Assembly (NCBI GenBank): GCA_964641965.1
Contig: CAZXLD010000049.1
Span: 1-36,807, forward strand
Direction of reading: 5' to 3'
DNA length: 36,807 nt
Source: JAJDFU01 sp964641965
Lineage (GTDB): Bacteria; Bacteroidota; Bacteroidia; Chitinophagales; Saprospiraceae
Shown here piece after piece: positions 24,647 to 33,168 of this stretch (position 1 is the stretch's first letter; each line of letters opens with the position of its first letter). Under the pieces are notes generated by a model. That model was not told the DNA's origin, searched no databases, and worked only from the letters and a program-made list of their open reading frames with translations. The position numbers and the translations under genes are program-made.

Positions 24647-26068
24647 TTAAGGCTTGACCTTTACCCGAATTTCAGCATTTGCTTTCATTCCTACCCAAAT
24701 TACCAGATCCGTCCCTGCGGCCTGCGTTTCATAACCGATTCGATAATCGGTTCCTTCCGATAAGGCTTTGCCGTCAATTTCCATTTGAACCGCCTTTTCG
24801 CCCCAGTTCTTGAGGATAAATACCGGGTTCACAATGGAGACCGGAATTGGGGCTTCTTCGGCATCCTCTGCTTCAAACCCCAACGAAAACTCGATTGGCT
24901 TTGCTCCGGTATGGTCTCCCGGAATAATATACGCGCGTTGAGCAGGGTCGTATGCGGTTTGGCGGTAACGATCCGTGATCCCTTCCATTTGCAAGCGTGG
25001 ATAGGTAACCCAGGAGCGCTCCCAGGCCAGCAATTCGGGCGTTGGAAAATCGGCATCGGTCATGCCCGATAAGTAGATCTGCTCCAACAGATGGTCGGTT
25101 CGCCGATAGTGCCACCAATTCAAAGTGTGGCCCAGAGAGGTTGAATACCCCTCTCCATCTCCCCCGCCCCAGGTTTGAAACTGATAAGGAAGGTCCCCTT
25201 CAGGTGGATAAGGTTCGTTTTCGATCCCAAAAGGAAGCGAAATGGTAAACGGCTTATATTCCGATTTTAGGTTGACCAGTTTAATGTTGGCTTTCAAGGC
25301 AGTACCATAATCTTCGGGATAAGGATCGTAGGCTATTTTTTGCATCCGCCCATCGGAATGGATGAAGGTCAAGGGTGCTGTTTCAATATCATCCCCTGGT
25401 AGATGCCCTTTTAAGCCAAAAATGAAATCCTCCTGAAATTCATGGACCACATTGGGTGGAATCTCACGAACGGGTGGCACATCATCAAATTGTTCATCAG
25501 TTACCAACAGGCTTTGTCCGGCTAGACCGGAGTAAATGCGTACATGACGGGTATGAGTACCGTCCGGATAGATGTAGTACCACTCATCGGTCCAGTCCCC
25601 TTTGCCGTAAGGCGAGCCACTAGGAATATAGTCATGGCAAACATAGCCCTCCGGGTCGCAGATCGCATGCCGCACTCGTACGATAATCCGGGCAGGGTTC
25701 TGGCTTTCGATCCACATCCTTGCATAACGATTGTCCCGATCCCAGAGTGGTTCGCAGGAGCTGGATGCCTTTGGATCATAGGTTTCGGTCCAGCCGTTGG
25801 AAAAGTGGATGTTGTTTTCGGTGACCATCGCCGGATAACAAGGAAGGCTGAAGCGCATTTTAGTGGGCAGCCTATCGAAGGTAACTTCTACGGCTACTTG
25901 GGAGAGCTCGTCCGGGACCGGCCAAGCGGGGTTTTCCAGCAATTGCACGATAGGTTGGACGGAGCCAGTGGCGGAGAAAGTATTTGAAATAGTTGGTTGG
26001 CCTAGGGCAGGGCCCCATAAAGCCAATAGAAATAACGGTTGGATCAATAAAAAACAATACTCTTTCAT
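24647..26068 (-). CDS. Secreted protein, paralog of the adjacent LamG protein; possible glycan-active enzyme
   Basis: A 473-residue protein with a signal peptide (residues 1-24, ends ALGQ) and no recognised domain. It aligns by eye with the second half of the upstream 884-residue protein: VEVTFDRLPTKMRF against VVVEMDDLPTRFIF, GDWTDEWYYIYPDGTHTRHV against GDWSDWYYYIYPDGVACKRM, SGMTDADFPTPELLAW against EGMTDLPAPELRPLA, DPAQRAYIIPGD against DQAQRAYVFELD, and FILKNWGEKAVQMEIDGKAL against FVVKNWDSDETASLQINGQI. It lies 23 bp downstream of that gene and is surely co-transcribed. The context of sulfatases, GH43 and receptor suggests a role in cleaving or binding a sulfated polysaccharide. It could be a novel lyase or hydrolase, or an accessory binding protein. 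Confidence 0.75.
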   Translation of the reverse strand: MKEYCFLLIQPLFLLALWGPALGQPTISNTFSATGSVQPIVQLLENPAWPVPDELSQVAVEVTFDRLPTKMRFSLPCYPAMVTENNIHFSNGWTETYDPKASSSCEPLWDRDNRYARMWIESQNPARIIVRVRHAICDPEGYVCHDYIPSGSPYGKGDWTDEWYYIYPDGTHTRHVRIYSGLAGQSLLVTDEQFDDVPPVREIPPNVVHEFQEDFIFGLKGHLPGDDIETAPLTFIHSDGRMQKIAYDPYPEDYGTALKANIKLVNLKSEYKPFTISLPFGIENEPYPPEGDLPYQFQTWGGGDGEGYSTSLGHTLNWWHYRRTDHLLEQIYLSGMTDADFPTPELLAWERSWVTYPRLQMEGITDRYRQTAYDPAQRAYIIPGDHTGAKPIEFSLGFEAEDAEEAPIPVSIVNPVFILKNWGEKAVQMEIDGKALSEGTDYRIGYETQAAGTDLVIWVGMKANAEIRVKVKP

Positions 26069-26091
26069 TATGGGCTGCTTTTAAGGTGTGG

Positions 26092-28746
26092 TCATGACTT
26101 GGTAATGGCAAAAGATAAGTCTTCCTCCGTTTCCAACTCCACATAAATTACCAAGGTTTTGGTTCCATCTGTATCGATGGTGTTCCCTTGGCGAATGGCG
26201 CTCTGGATTTGTCCATTTATTTGAAGCGACGCTGTTTCGTCAGAATCCCAATTTTTCACAACAAAACACAGGTTCTGAACCGGCCTTTTTTCAGAGGCTT
26301 GAATGCTGAAATCAAGGGTTTTGCTTTTCTCATCCAACTCGAACACGTATGCTCGCTGGGCTTGGTCATAATCCCCACCACTGGCTCCTTCGAGCTTGGA
26401 AACCTTAGGGGCAGTCAACCAGGATTTAGCCAAGGGACGTAGCTCAGGCGCAGGCAGGTCCGTCATACCCTCCAGCATGACCCGCTCCGCCCAGTTCTTG
26501 CCCAACCGATGGCTGCCTTTGAACATCAAATGGGTGTAGCCGTTGCTGGATCCCCGGTCCGGATAGAAAGCCCTCGTGCCATCGGTAGGCAACTGCCCCA
26601 AAGGCCAGTGGATGTACACTACCATCTGGGAGTAGGGAGCAATCCGGGCATCAAAATCGCCATAGCATTCACCACCTCGAAAATCGGCTATGGTAAAAGG
26701 CTTGAAATCCGATTTGTAGTTGACCACCTGGATGTTTAACGGTTTGCTTTCCCAGTCTTTTTCCAGTACATCGGGGATCATCATCTCGGGGTGCAGATCA
26801 CTCCAATCGTAAGATTTGGTGATCTTGAGGTTGTCGAAGGTGACGGTCTTGTCATACACTTCCGAAATGCTTTCCGGCGTTTGTCCGGGCCCCATCACAC
26901 CGATAGACTCCTGCCATTCGTGCTCTAGCGGATTATCGCCCGACCAATGGACCATACGCTTGCAGGCGACGCCATCCGGGTAGATGTAATAGTACCAATC
27001 ACTCCAATCCCCCCAGCCAGTATTCGCATCGTAATTCTGCTGGGTGCCATCAATTTGTACCTGCGCATAACGCCAATGGACCACCTTGCGGGCAGGAGTA
27101 TTTTCGATGATCCGGACATGGCTACGCATTGACTGTTTATCGCTCATGGGTTCACCCCAGGAACCACCTGCATCCCAGGATTCGTTGAATTGGTTGTTGT
27201 ACCACTGGTTTTCCGCATTTACAATTTGCGGAACATAGCTCATGCCGCGCCAGAAAATGAAACGGGTTGGCAGGTCATCCATTTCAACCACTACATCGGC
27301 ATGATCGCCAAAGCGAGCGAGGTTATCCCAGGTGTCGTAGTACCGTAGATGCGTGTAATGGGCTTCAAAGTTTCCGGTGGATGGCCCCATTGGCAGGATT
27401 CGTTCCTGGAGGTCCGGTTGGTCTATCCGGTCAAAAGCAGCTTGGTAGGCAGTATACGACTTGCGGATTTGACTCGGATTTAATGCTAGGTCGTATACCT
27501 TGATTTCGTCCAATAAGCCATCAAAACCGAAATAGGCAGGTGTATGACAATGCTTACAGTCCGGGCGCACCGGATCACCGGGAATCTGCTTGTGTGTGTT
27601 GAAGCCGATCACCAAATCCGCCTCGGCTTGCACAAAGTTGCCGCTGATATTTTGGGAAGCAATCTCTTCCCCATTTACGAAGATTCGGGCTGAAGCTCCA
27701 TCATAAGTGGCAGCTACGTGCGTCCAGGTTCGAAGGGGTAATTCGGACTCGGTCGTGACCGCCTCCCATCCTTTGCCTTTTAAATAAAAACCCAACTTAC
27801 CGGAAGGTCCCACCCCCAGGTAAAAGCCTTTTTTCCCAAAATCAGATTGTTGCAGGATGGGTGCCCAGTTGAATGGGTAAGCACCTACCGCCACCCAACC
27901 TTCCAGGGTGAATTGGGTAAGCGGAGGAACGGTTGCTGCCGGAAAATCGATGCGAGAAGTATAGCTGTCGAAAGCGAGCGCCGTTCCGGAAATTCCTCTT
28001 TTCCAATAGGCTTTATGCCCGGCTACAAGCGTCTTTTCACCTGAAATGGCTTCAGTTACCGGTTTGCCTGCCCCTTCATCCAGGTGAAAGGTCAACACAG
28101 GGGGAAATGGCGATTTACTTAGTACCGGATTTCCTTTTTTGGGTTCCAAAGCAGCCAGGTCAGGCGGATTATCTCGGGTAATTATCCCAGTGATCCCTTT
28201 TCCCTCTAACTGAAATTCCTGGATGATCAGGTTCTTGCCGCTCACCCATGCTTCTACAGCAGATGTTCCCTGCTCAATGGTCCGCATTACCTTTCCGGAG
28301 GCTTGAATAACAAAGTATTCATCTACAAAAGTGAGGTGGTCTATGTCCTTTTTGGGATTACCGGCTTTAAAAATGGGCAGATACCGCCAATGCACAACCA
28401 CCTCCTCTTTACCGGCCGAAATGATGCGCACAAAGGAAAAGGAATTGGTCGCATCCGGCCGCTGCTCAGGACCATCACCCGACCTGGTAATGACTTCTTC
28501 CACCGGCCAGGACCCTTGATCGGTCTCCCAGTAGGGTAGGTAGCTTGTCCCACGCCAAAAGACCAATTGACCTCCGTTAACCCGTACGACGATATCCGGG
28601 TGCTCGGTGGTACGAGACAGCGATTCCCAAGCTTCACCCTTGGTAATTTTGGCGTAATAGGCAGCTAGCTCAGGCTGGGCGTTCAGGAGGGTAAGGAAAA
28701 AGAAGCAGGGCAAAAAGAATTGGAAAAATCTAAAATGTAGTTTCAT
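26092..28746 (-). CDS. Large secreted protein with LamG domain and duplicated unknown domain
   Basis: An 884-residue protein. Signal peptide at 1-23 (LLNAQ). A first unknown domain (about 50-180) contains IVVRVNGGQLVFWRGTSYLP, SFVRIIS and VVVHWRYLPIF. A LamG/concanavalin-like domain (about 215-430) includes FTLEGWVAVG, TWTHVAATYDG and FDGLLDEIKVYDLAL. A second copy of the unknown domain (about 483-620) repeats VVVEMDDLPTRFIFWRGMSYVP, SHVRIIE and KVVHWRYAQVQI. The C-terminal part is shared with the downstream paralog. A CKHCH motif (397-401) sits in a loop of the LamG domain. The architecture, a binding domain inserted in a duplicated, aromatic-rich beta fold, suggests a polysaccharide lyase or hydrolase of a family I do not recognise. 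It is 120 bp downstream of the beta-barrel receptor gene. Confidence 0.75.
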   Translation of the reverse strand: MKLHFRFFQFFLPCFFFLTLLNAQPELAAYYAKITKGEAWESLSRTTEHPDIVVRVNGGQLVFWRGTSYLPYWETDQGSWPVEEVITRSGDGPEQRPDATNSFSFVRIISAGKEEVVVHWRYLPIFKAGNPKKDIDHLTFVDEYFVIQASGKVMRTIEQGTSAVEAWVSGKNLIIQEFQLEGKGITGIITRDNPPDLAALEPKKGNPVLSKSPFPPVLTFHLDEGAGKPVTEAISGEKTLVAGHKAYWKRGISGTALAFDSYTSRIDFPAATVPPLTQFTLEGWVAVGAYPFNWAPILQQSDFGKKGFYLGVGPSGKLGFYLKGKGWEAVTTESELPLRTWTHVAATYDGASARIFVNGEEIASQNISGNFVQAEADLVIGFNTHKQIPGDPVRPDCKHCHTPAYFGFDGLLDEIKVYDLALNPSQIRKSYTAYQAAFDRIDQPDLQERILPMGPSTGNFEAHYTHLRYYDTWDNLARFGDHADVVVEMDDLPTRFIFWRGMSYVPQIVNAENQWYNNQFNESWDAGGSWGEPMSDKQSMRSHVRIIENTPARKVVHWRYAQVQIDGTQQNYDANTGWGDWSDWYYYIYPDGVACKRMVHWSGDNPLEHEWQESIGVMGPGQTPESISEVYDKTVTFDNLKITKSYDWSDLHPEMMIPDVLEKDWESKPLNIQVVNYKSDFKPFTIADFRGGECYGDFDARIAPYSQMVVYIHWPLGQLPTDGTRAFYPDRGSSNGYTHLMFKGSHRLGKNWAERVMLEGMTDLPAPELRPLAKSWLTAPKVSKLEGASGGDYDQAQRAYVFELDEKSKTLDFSIQASEKRPVQNLCFVVKNWDSDETASLQINGQIQSAIRQGNTIDTDGTKTLVIYVELETEEDLSFAITKS

Positions 28747-28789
28747 GATTGAATGGAGCGTTTGGGATTGTTTGGGTTCAATTCCTAAG

Positions 28790-28806
28790 ATAAGCTAAAA
28801 GCTTAT
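28790..28806. repeat. Inverted repeat upstream of the LamG protein gene
   Basis: ATAAGCT and AGCTTAT are exact seven-base arms around AAA, in the 120-base gap between the receptor gene and the LamG gene on the minus strand. It is followed on that strand by no T-tract, so a regulatory site or an mRNA-processing hairpin between the two genes is more likely than termination. Confidence 0.4.
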
Positions 28807-28866
28807 TGCAGCAGGACAGCTGTGTTTGATCCTATCAATTGGTCCACAAGGATTCCATTAGAGGGT

Positions 28867-31386
28867 TTAAAACTCCTTATCCCCAAACTCGCTTTTAAGG
28901 AGCTTCATCTTCTTTGAGGGCTGATTCAATTGATAAGAGACCCCCAGTGTCAGGATATCGACCTCATAGATGTAGTTGGTGGTGGTAAAAAAATCATCCC
29001 GGACGGTGGTTATACGTTGTTCGTTTGATTCCAATAACCCCATATCGATATTAAGCCATTGAAAGGCAAGTGCCAGCTTTTCATCCAAAAAGGTTTTCCG
29101 TACGGTCAGGCTGGGGTTGTAGAACCGCGAGTCTCGCCCCTGGGCAGTGATTCGTTCCGATAAATAATTGAAAGCCAATTGAGTGGTCAGGGTTGGGAGT
29201 ACATCAAAGGTTGCATTGGCATTAATCGAATAAATGGTACTCGAAGTATTGATCTCGTCCTCAAACAAATTGCCTTTTATACGATAATTGTACACATTGC
29301 CTCCCAGGTACAATTTCCACCACTTAAACGGATAGAGGGTGGTACCCAGTTCAACCCCGATTGCCCTTCCCACACCAACATTGGTATAGATTCGATTGAG
29401 AATCGTATCGTTGTAAATGGTATTGACCCGGTTGATCACATTATCTACACTCCGCCAGTAGGCTGTCGCGAATACTGAATTTTCTTTCCAATTTTTAACG
29501 AGCCCCAGTTCGGCCAGGTCAATAAATTCAGGCAATAGTTCGGCATCTCCCTGCTCCAGGGTTTCGGAATGTTCCCGTTCAGGAAAAGGGGTCAAATTAA
29601 AGGTGGTCGTTCGTTGGATGCGCCGGCTATAACTGGCTTTCATAGACAAACCATTACCCAGGTCATATTGTAAATTAACGGAAGGGAAAGGGTTGAATTG
29701 GTTTAACAGGAAGGTGGAATCCGGTACCGCGAGCCCTACTTCCCGATCAAAATATTCCAGCCGAATGCCTGCGGTGAACGATAACTTACCCACTTGTCCC
29801 GAAAACTGAGTGTACAGCCCATGTATTTGCCTTCGAAGATCTATGCTGTTGGTAAATTCAGGATTCTCCACCCATTCATCCGAATCAAAATCCCGATCCA
29901 GGTAAATAAAATCCCCTGGATGTTTCAGGAAACGATACTGGTAGCCACTTTCCCAGCTAATGCTACCCAGCTTTCGGGCATAATCGATTTGAAACCGGAC
30001 CCCATCTAATGGATTGTCATTATCATTGAACTGCAATTGAAGCGTATCGCTAAGGTTTGGAAAAGCCAGGTTGATATTGTCCGTGGGCCCACCCAACAGG
30101 GTGTGTTCGTAGAGTACAGTTGCCTTCAGATTGGACGCATCGGCAAATTCATAGGTGTAATCGAGCGATCCGATTAAAAAATCTCCGCGACGTACCCGCA
30201 GGTTTTCATTGAAATAAGTCAGTGAATCGATTCGGGTTCCACCAGAAAAAACGGTACCCGTTTGTTGAAAGAGATCCCAATAGGCCTCGGGCCCCAGAAA
30301 TTCAGTTCCTGGTACTCGGGTACGCTGTTGAAAATCATACAGAATATCGGCAGTTCGGAATTGGGTTCGCTTGCCTGCATAAAAGCTGGCCCCAATGGAC
30401 TGACGTTCCGAAGGTGCGTAAATAGCCGATAGTCGCGCCGAATAGTTTTCCCGATCAAAGCTTCGCTCCCCATTGGATGGAAACTCGGTCAGCACCTCAT
30501 CGATATAGGTATTTACATAGCCCACGCGGCGTCCGGAAATGTCGTTTCTTCGATAGTCCAGCCCAGCGGAGATATCCCAGTCCCCCTTTTTATAATTGAT
30601 GGTTAAGTCCGCATTGTAACGCCGGGGCCGTTCGGCATTACCATAAGGTTCAATACTAGGTAGTCCCAACTGGGCATTTGCCATCAAATAAAAGCCATCC
30701 AGCGCCCCCTGCCTGGTCTTGATATTTATTATACCAGCCTGCCCATCCGGATCGTACTTAGCTGATGGGGCTGTGATAATCTCAACATCTTCAATGGCAT
30801 TTGCGGCTATTTGATTAAGAATATTGGCTGGATCGCCTTGGATCGGTTTGCCATTGATCATCAACATAAAACCAGTAGCGCCTCGAACGGTGATCTCTCC
30901 CTCCGCATTGATCGTAACCGAAGGCAGGTTTCGGAGAATTTCAGCCGCACTACCTCCCTGGGCGTTTTCGAATTGTTCAGCCTTAAACACTTGACGGTCC
31001 AAGCGGTGCATGGAGGTCACCTTTCGGGCAGTCACTTTTACTTCTGATAAGAAAGCTGCATTGATCCCCAATTGGATAGTACCCATATTTTTCACCCCCG
31101 CACCTTGTATGGGACTGGATGAGTACGTATCGTACCCCATAAACTGCACCATGAGGTACACTTCCTTGGATGTGTTGTACGGTATTTCGAAAGCACCGTC
31201 TACTCCCGTGACCGCCCCAGTCAATAACGTAGAGTCAGATAATTGATATACGGCTACACTTGCATATTCGATCCCTTCACCATTTGCCCGGTCGATAACC
31301 ATCCCCTTTACCATAGCCTTTTGGGCACTGGCCGCCAGGGTAAAAATGAGTAGGGCCAGGCAAAGAAAGATGGGTTTTTGGATCAT
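28867..31386 (-). CDS. TonB-dependent-receptor-like outer-membrane beta-barrel protein (PF14905 type)
   Basis: An 839-residue outer-membrane protein. Signal peptide at 1-21 (ASAQ), then a carboxypeptidase-regulatory-like domain (about 25-110, GMVIDRANGEGIEYASVAVY, DGAFEIPYN, VQFMGYDTY). A plug domain (about 120-235) contains AAEILRNLPSVTINAEGEITVRG, FMLMINGKP and IEDVEIITAPSAKYDPDGQAGIINI. A long barrel of the OMP_b-brl_3 (PF14905) type ends near GVSYQLNQPSKKMK. This group is related to TonB receptors but distinct from SusC, and its substrates are poorly known. It sits in the middle of the minus-strand polysaccharide run, 99 bp after the sulfatase gene, which makes it the likely uptake or docking component. 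No SusD partner is encoded. Confidence 0.92.
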   Translation of the reverse strand: MIQKPIFLCLALLIFTLAASAQKAMVKGMVIDRANGEGIEYASVAVYQLSDSTLLTGAVTGVDGAFEIPYNTSKEVYLMVQFMGYDTYSSSPIQGAGVKNMGTIQLGINAAFLSEVKVTARKVTSMHRLDRQVFKAEQFENAQGGSAAEILRNLPSVTINAEGEITVRGATGFMLMINGKPIQGDPANILNQIAANAIEDVEIITAPSAKYDPDGQAGIINIKTRQGALDGFYLMANAQLGLPSIEPYGNAERPRRYNADLTINYKKGDWDISAGLDYRRNDISGRRVGYVNTYIDEVLTEFPSNGERSFDRENYSARLSAIYAPSERQSIGASFYAGKRTQFRTADILYDFQQRTRVPGTEFLGPEAYWDLFQQTGTVFSGGTRIDSLTYFNENLRVRRGDFLIGSLDYTYEFADASNLKATVLYEHTLLGGPTDNINLAFPNLSDTLQLQFNDNDNPLDGVRFQIDYARKLGSISWESGYQYRFLKHPGDFIYLDRDFDSDEWVENPEFTNSIDLRRQIHGLYTQFSGQVGKLSFTAGIRLEYFDREVGLAVPDSTFLLNQFNPFPSVNLQYDLGNGLSMKASYSRRIQRTTTFNLTPFPEREHSETLEQGDAELLPEFIDLAELGLVKNWKENSVFATAYWRSVDNVINRVNTIYNDTILNRIYTNVGVGRAIGVELGTTLYPFKWWKLYLGGNVYNYRIKGNLFEDEINTSSTIYSINANATFDVLPTLTTQLAFNYLSERITAQGRDSRFYNPSLTVRKTFLDEKLALAFQWLNIDMGLLESNEQRITTVRDDFFTTTNYIYEVDILTLGVSYQLNQPSKKMKLLKSEFGDKEF

Positions 31387-31485
31387 GTTTAGGCCTTTTA
31401 GGCACTAACACACTCTATATTAGAATGTTGATTTGCACTTGCCTGATCTACATTCCTTTATAAAAAATTAATATTGGTTTATTGA

Positions 31486-33150
31486 CTAATACCCATCCAC
31501 CCGTACCAATCCACTTGGCCGATAACCAATCCGATGGGCCCTGGCAAACAGGACCTTGTCTTCTTTTAATGGAAATGGGCCCGAATATAGCTCCCAGCGG
31601 TTGGTCAAGCCCTCCTCCGAATCTGCCCATTGGTAACCAATGGAAGCCCCTTGGGTAGGTGTGGTCAATTCAATTTTACCTTTTTCTACCTGAGCAATTG
31701 GATCGGCTGTGACCGGTTGCTTCCCTTCAGGCCAGAGCCTAGCCACAAATTCTTCCTCCGACATTTGGCCTTTGTCCCCTGTATCTGTTATCCATTGATC
31801 CAGCGCTTGCCGAAGTTCTTTGACCTTGCGTTGGTATTGTTCCTCCTCAGCCAGGTTATTGAATTCGTTCGGGTCGGTCCAGGTGTCGAACAGCTCCAGG
31901 GAATCTTTAGTAGGTCGAAACCAGAGCGCCTGCTCTTTGGTCAGTTTGCCTTCGTCGCGCAGGCGGAGCAATTCCTGCATAATTGGCATCGTTTCCCGGT
32001 ATTTGACCGGAAGGTAGTAGGGCTGGTCCAAGTTATAGTAGCGGATCAGCTTGTAACGATCATCCCAAACGGCCCGGATTTTATCCGTTTCATTATCAAA
32101 GCGGTCGGCCGCAGCGAAGAGGTATTGCCGTTCTTCCGTAGTCGCATGCTGCCCCAGCCAGGCTTTCCCATCTACATAATCAGGAGGCTCAATACCAACT
32201 AATGAAAGTAGGGTCGGCTTCAGATCGATGAAACTGAGCAGTTGATCATCCACTGTCCCAGCGAATTGCTTATCCGGAAAGCGAATAATCATAGGCACGT
32301 GTATTCCGGATTCATAGACCGTTCGTTTCATCCTAGGCAACGGCCCGCCGTGATCGGTGTACCAAAAAAGGATGGTATTATCCATTAGGCCAGCTGAATC
32401 GAGTTCGGCCAGGAGCTCACCTACCCGTCGATCCATTTGCACAATGTTGGAATACAAGCGCCGAATGTCTTTTCGGGCAATCTCGGTATCCGGCCAGTAA
32501 GGCTTTACAGGAACGTCTAAATTCGGATCAACCCACAAGCTATCGTTGGCTTTGCGCCAAATCATAGACTCGTGCGTTAAGTCTATGTTGAAAATGGCAA
32601 AAAAGGGTTGCCCCGGGTTGCGCTTCTTCCAGTGTGCCTGAAAACTGCTCTCATCCCAGGCGGTCATTTCGCTTCGAAACTGATAGTCTTCTTTAGGATT
32701 GTTGCTGCAATAATAGCCTTCTCTTCGCAAATAAGTGCTCAACATGTGGGTGCCAGCCGGAGGCAGTGCTTCGTAGGCCGGTCGAGGAAAATTCTCAATG
32801 GCCTTATCCTTTACGGTAAATCGAAACCAGGGTCCGGTGCGCATATGATGGGCACCAATCCGTATCGGATACATTCCTGTGGCAATGGCAGCCCGACTGG
32901 GAGCGCAGACACCGGATGGTGAGTAAAAGTTGGTGTAAGTAACTCCTTCCCGGGCAAGGCGGCTAATAGCAGGCGTCCGTACAGTCGAATCACCAAAGAG
33001 TGGAATAAATGGGCTGAGGTCTTCAGCTACGATCCAGATGATATTTGGCTGTTCTGGAAGTTGAAGAGTGTTGTAGTCCGGCCTAATCGATGGATGTTCA
33101 GTTTGGCATGCCAACAGAAAGAGCAAAAGGGCACAAATCGTCAGGCGCAT
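31486..33150 (-). CDS. S1-family sulfatase lipoprotein with C-terminal beta-sandwich
   Basis: A 554-residue sulfatase. The lipoprotein signal ends LFLLAC (Cys 15). The N-terminal metal segment reads WIVAEDLSP (E43, D44 in place of the usual DD), as in heparan N-sulfatase-like S1 enzymes. The signature is VCAPSR with C82 as the formylglycine precursor, and the second metal segment is WYTDHGGPLPRMKRTVYESGIHVPMI. After the sulfatase domain (to about 465), a beta-sandwich (IELTTPTQGASIGYQW, GPFPLKEDKVLFARAHRIGY) resembles the C-terminal domain found in chitobiases and some Bacteroidota sulfatases. It lies 18 bp after the GH43 gene and is surely co-transcribed. It is unlike the two plus-strand sulfatases, so a third sulfate position or residue is likely. 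Confidence 0.93.
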   Translation of the reverse strand: MRLTICALLLFLLACQTEHPSIRPDYNTLQLPEQPNIIWIVAEDLSPFIPLFGDSTVRTPAISRLAREGVTYTNFYSPSGVCAPSRAAIATGMYPIRIGAHHMRTGPWFRFTVKDKAIENFPRPAYEALPPAGTHMLSTYLRREGYYCSNNPKEDYQFRSEMTAWDESSFQAHWKKRNPGQPFFAIFNIDLTHESMIWRKANDSLWVDPNLDVPVKPYWPDTEIARKDIRRLYSNIVQMDRRVGELLAELDSAGLMDNTILFWYTDHGGPLPRMKRTVYESGIHVPMIIRFPDKQFAGTVDDQLLSFIDLKPTLLSLVGIEPPDYVDGKAWLGQHATTEERQYLFAAADRFDNETDKIRAVWDDRYKLIRYYNLDQPYYLPVKYRETMPIMQELLRLRDEGKLTKEQALWFRPTKDSLELFDTWTDPNEFNNLAEEEQYQRKVKELRQALDQWITDTGDKGQMSEEEFVARLWPEGKQPVTADPIAQVEKGKIELTTPTQGASIGYQWADSEEGLTNRWELYSGPFPLKEDKVLFARAHRIGYRPSGLVRVDGY

Positions 33151-33168
33151 ATTTGAGGGGTGTCTTTT

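Noticed and set aside
28773..28790. tRNA T-arm-like motif GGGTTCAATTCC
   Set aside because: No matching acceptor, D or anticodon stems are found within the required distance, and the upstream side would fall inside a coding region.
31630..32202. 190-codon plus-strand open frame inside the third sulfatase gene
   Set aside because: Antisense to the conserved sulfatase domain; a by-product of codon usage.
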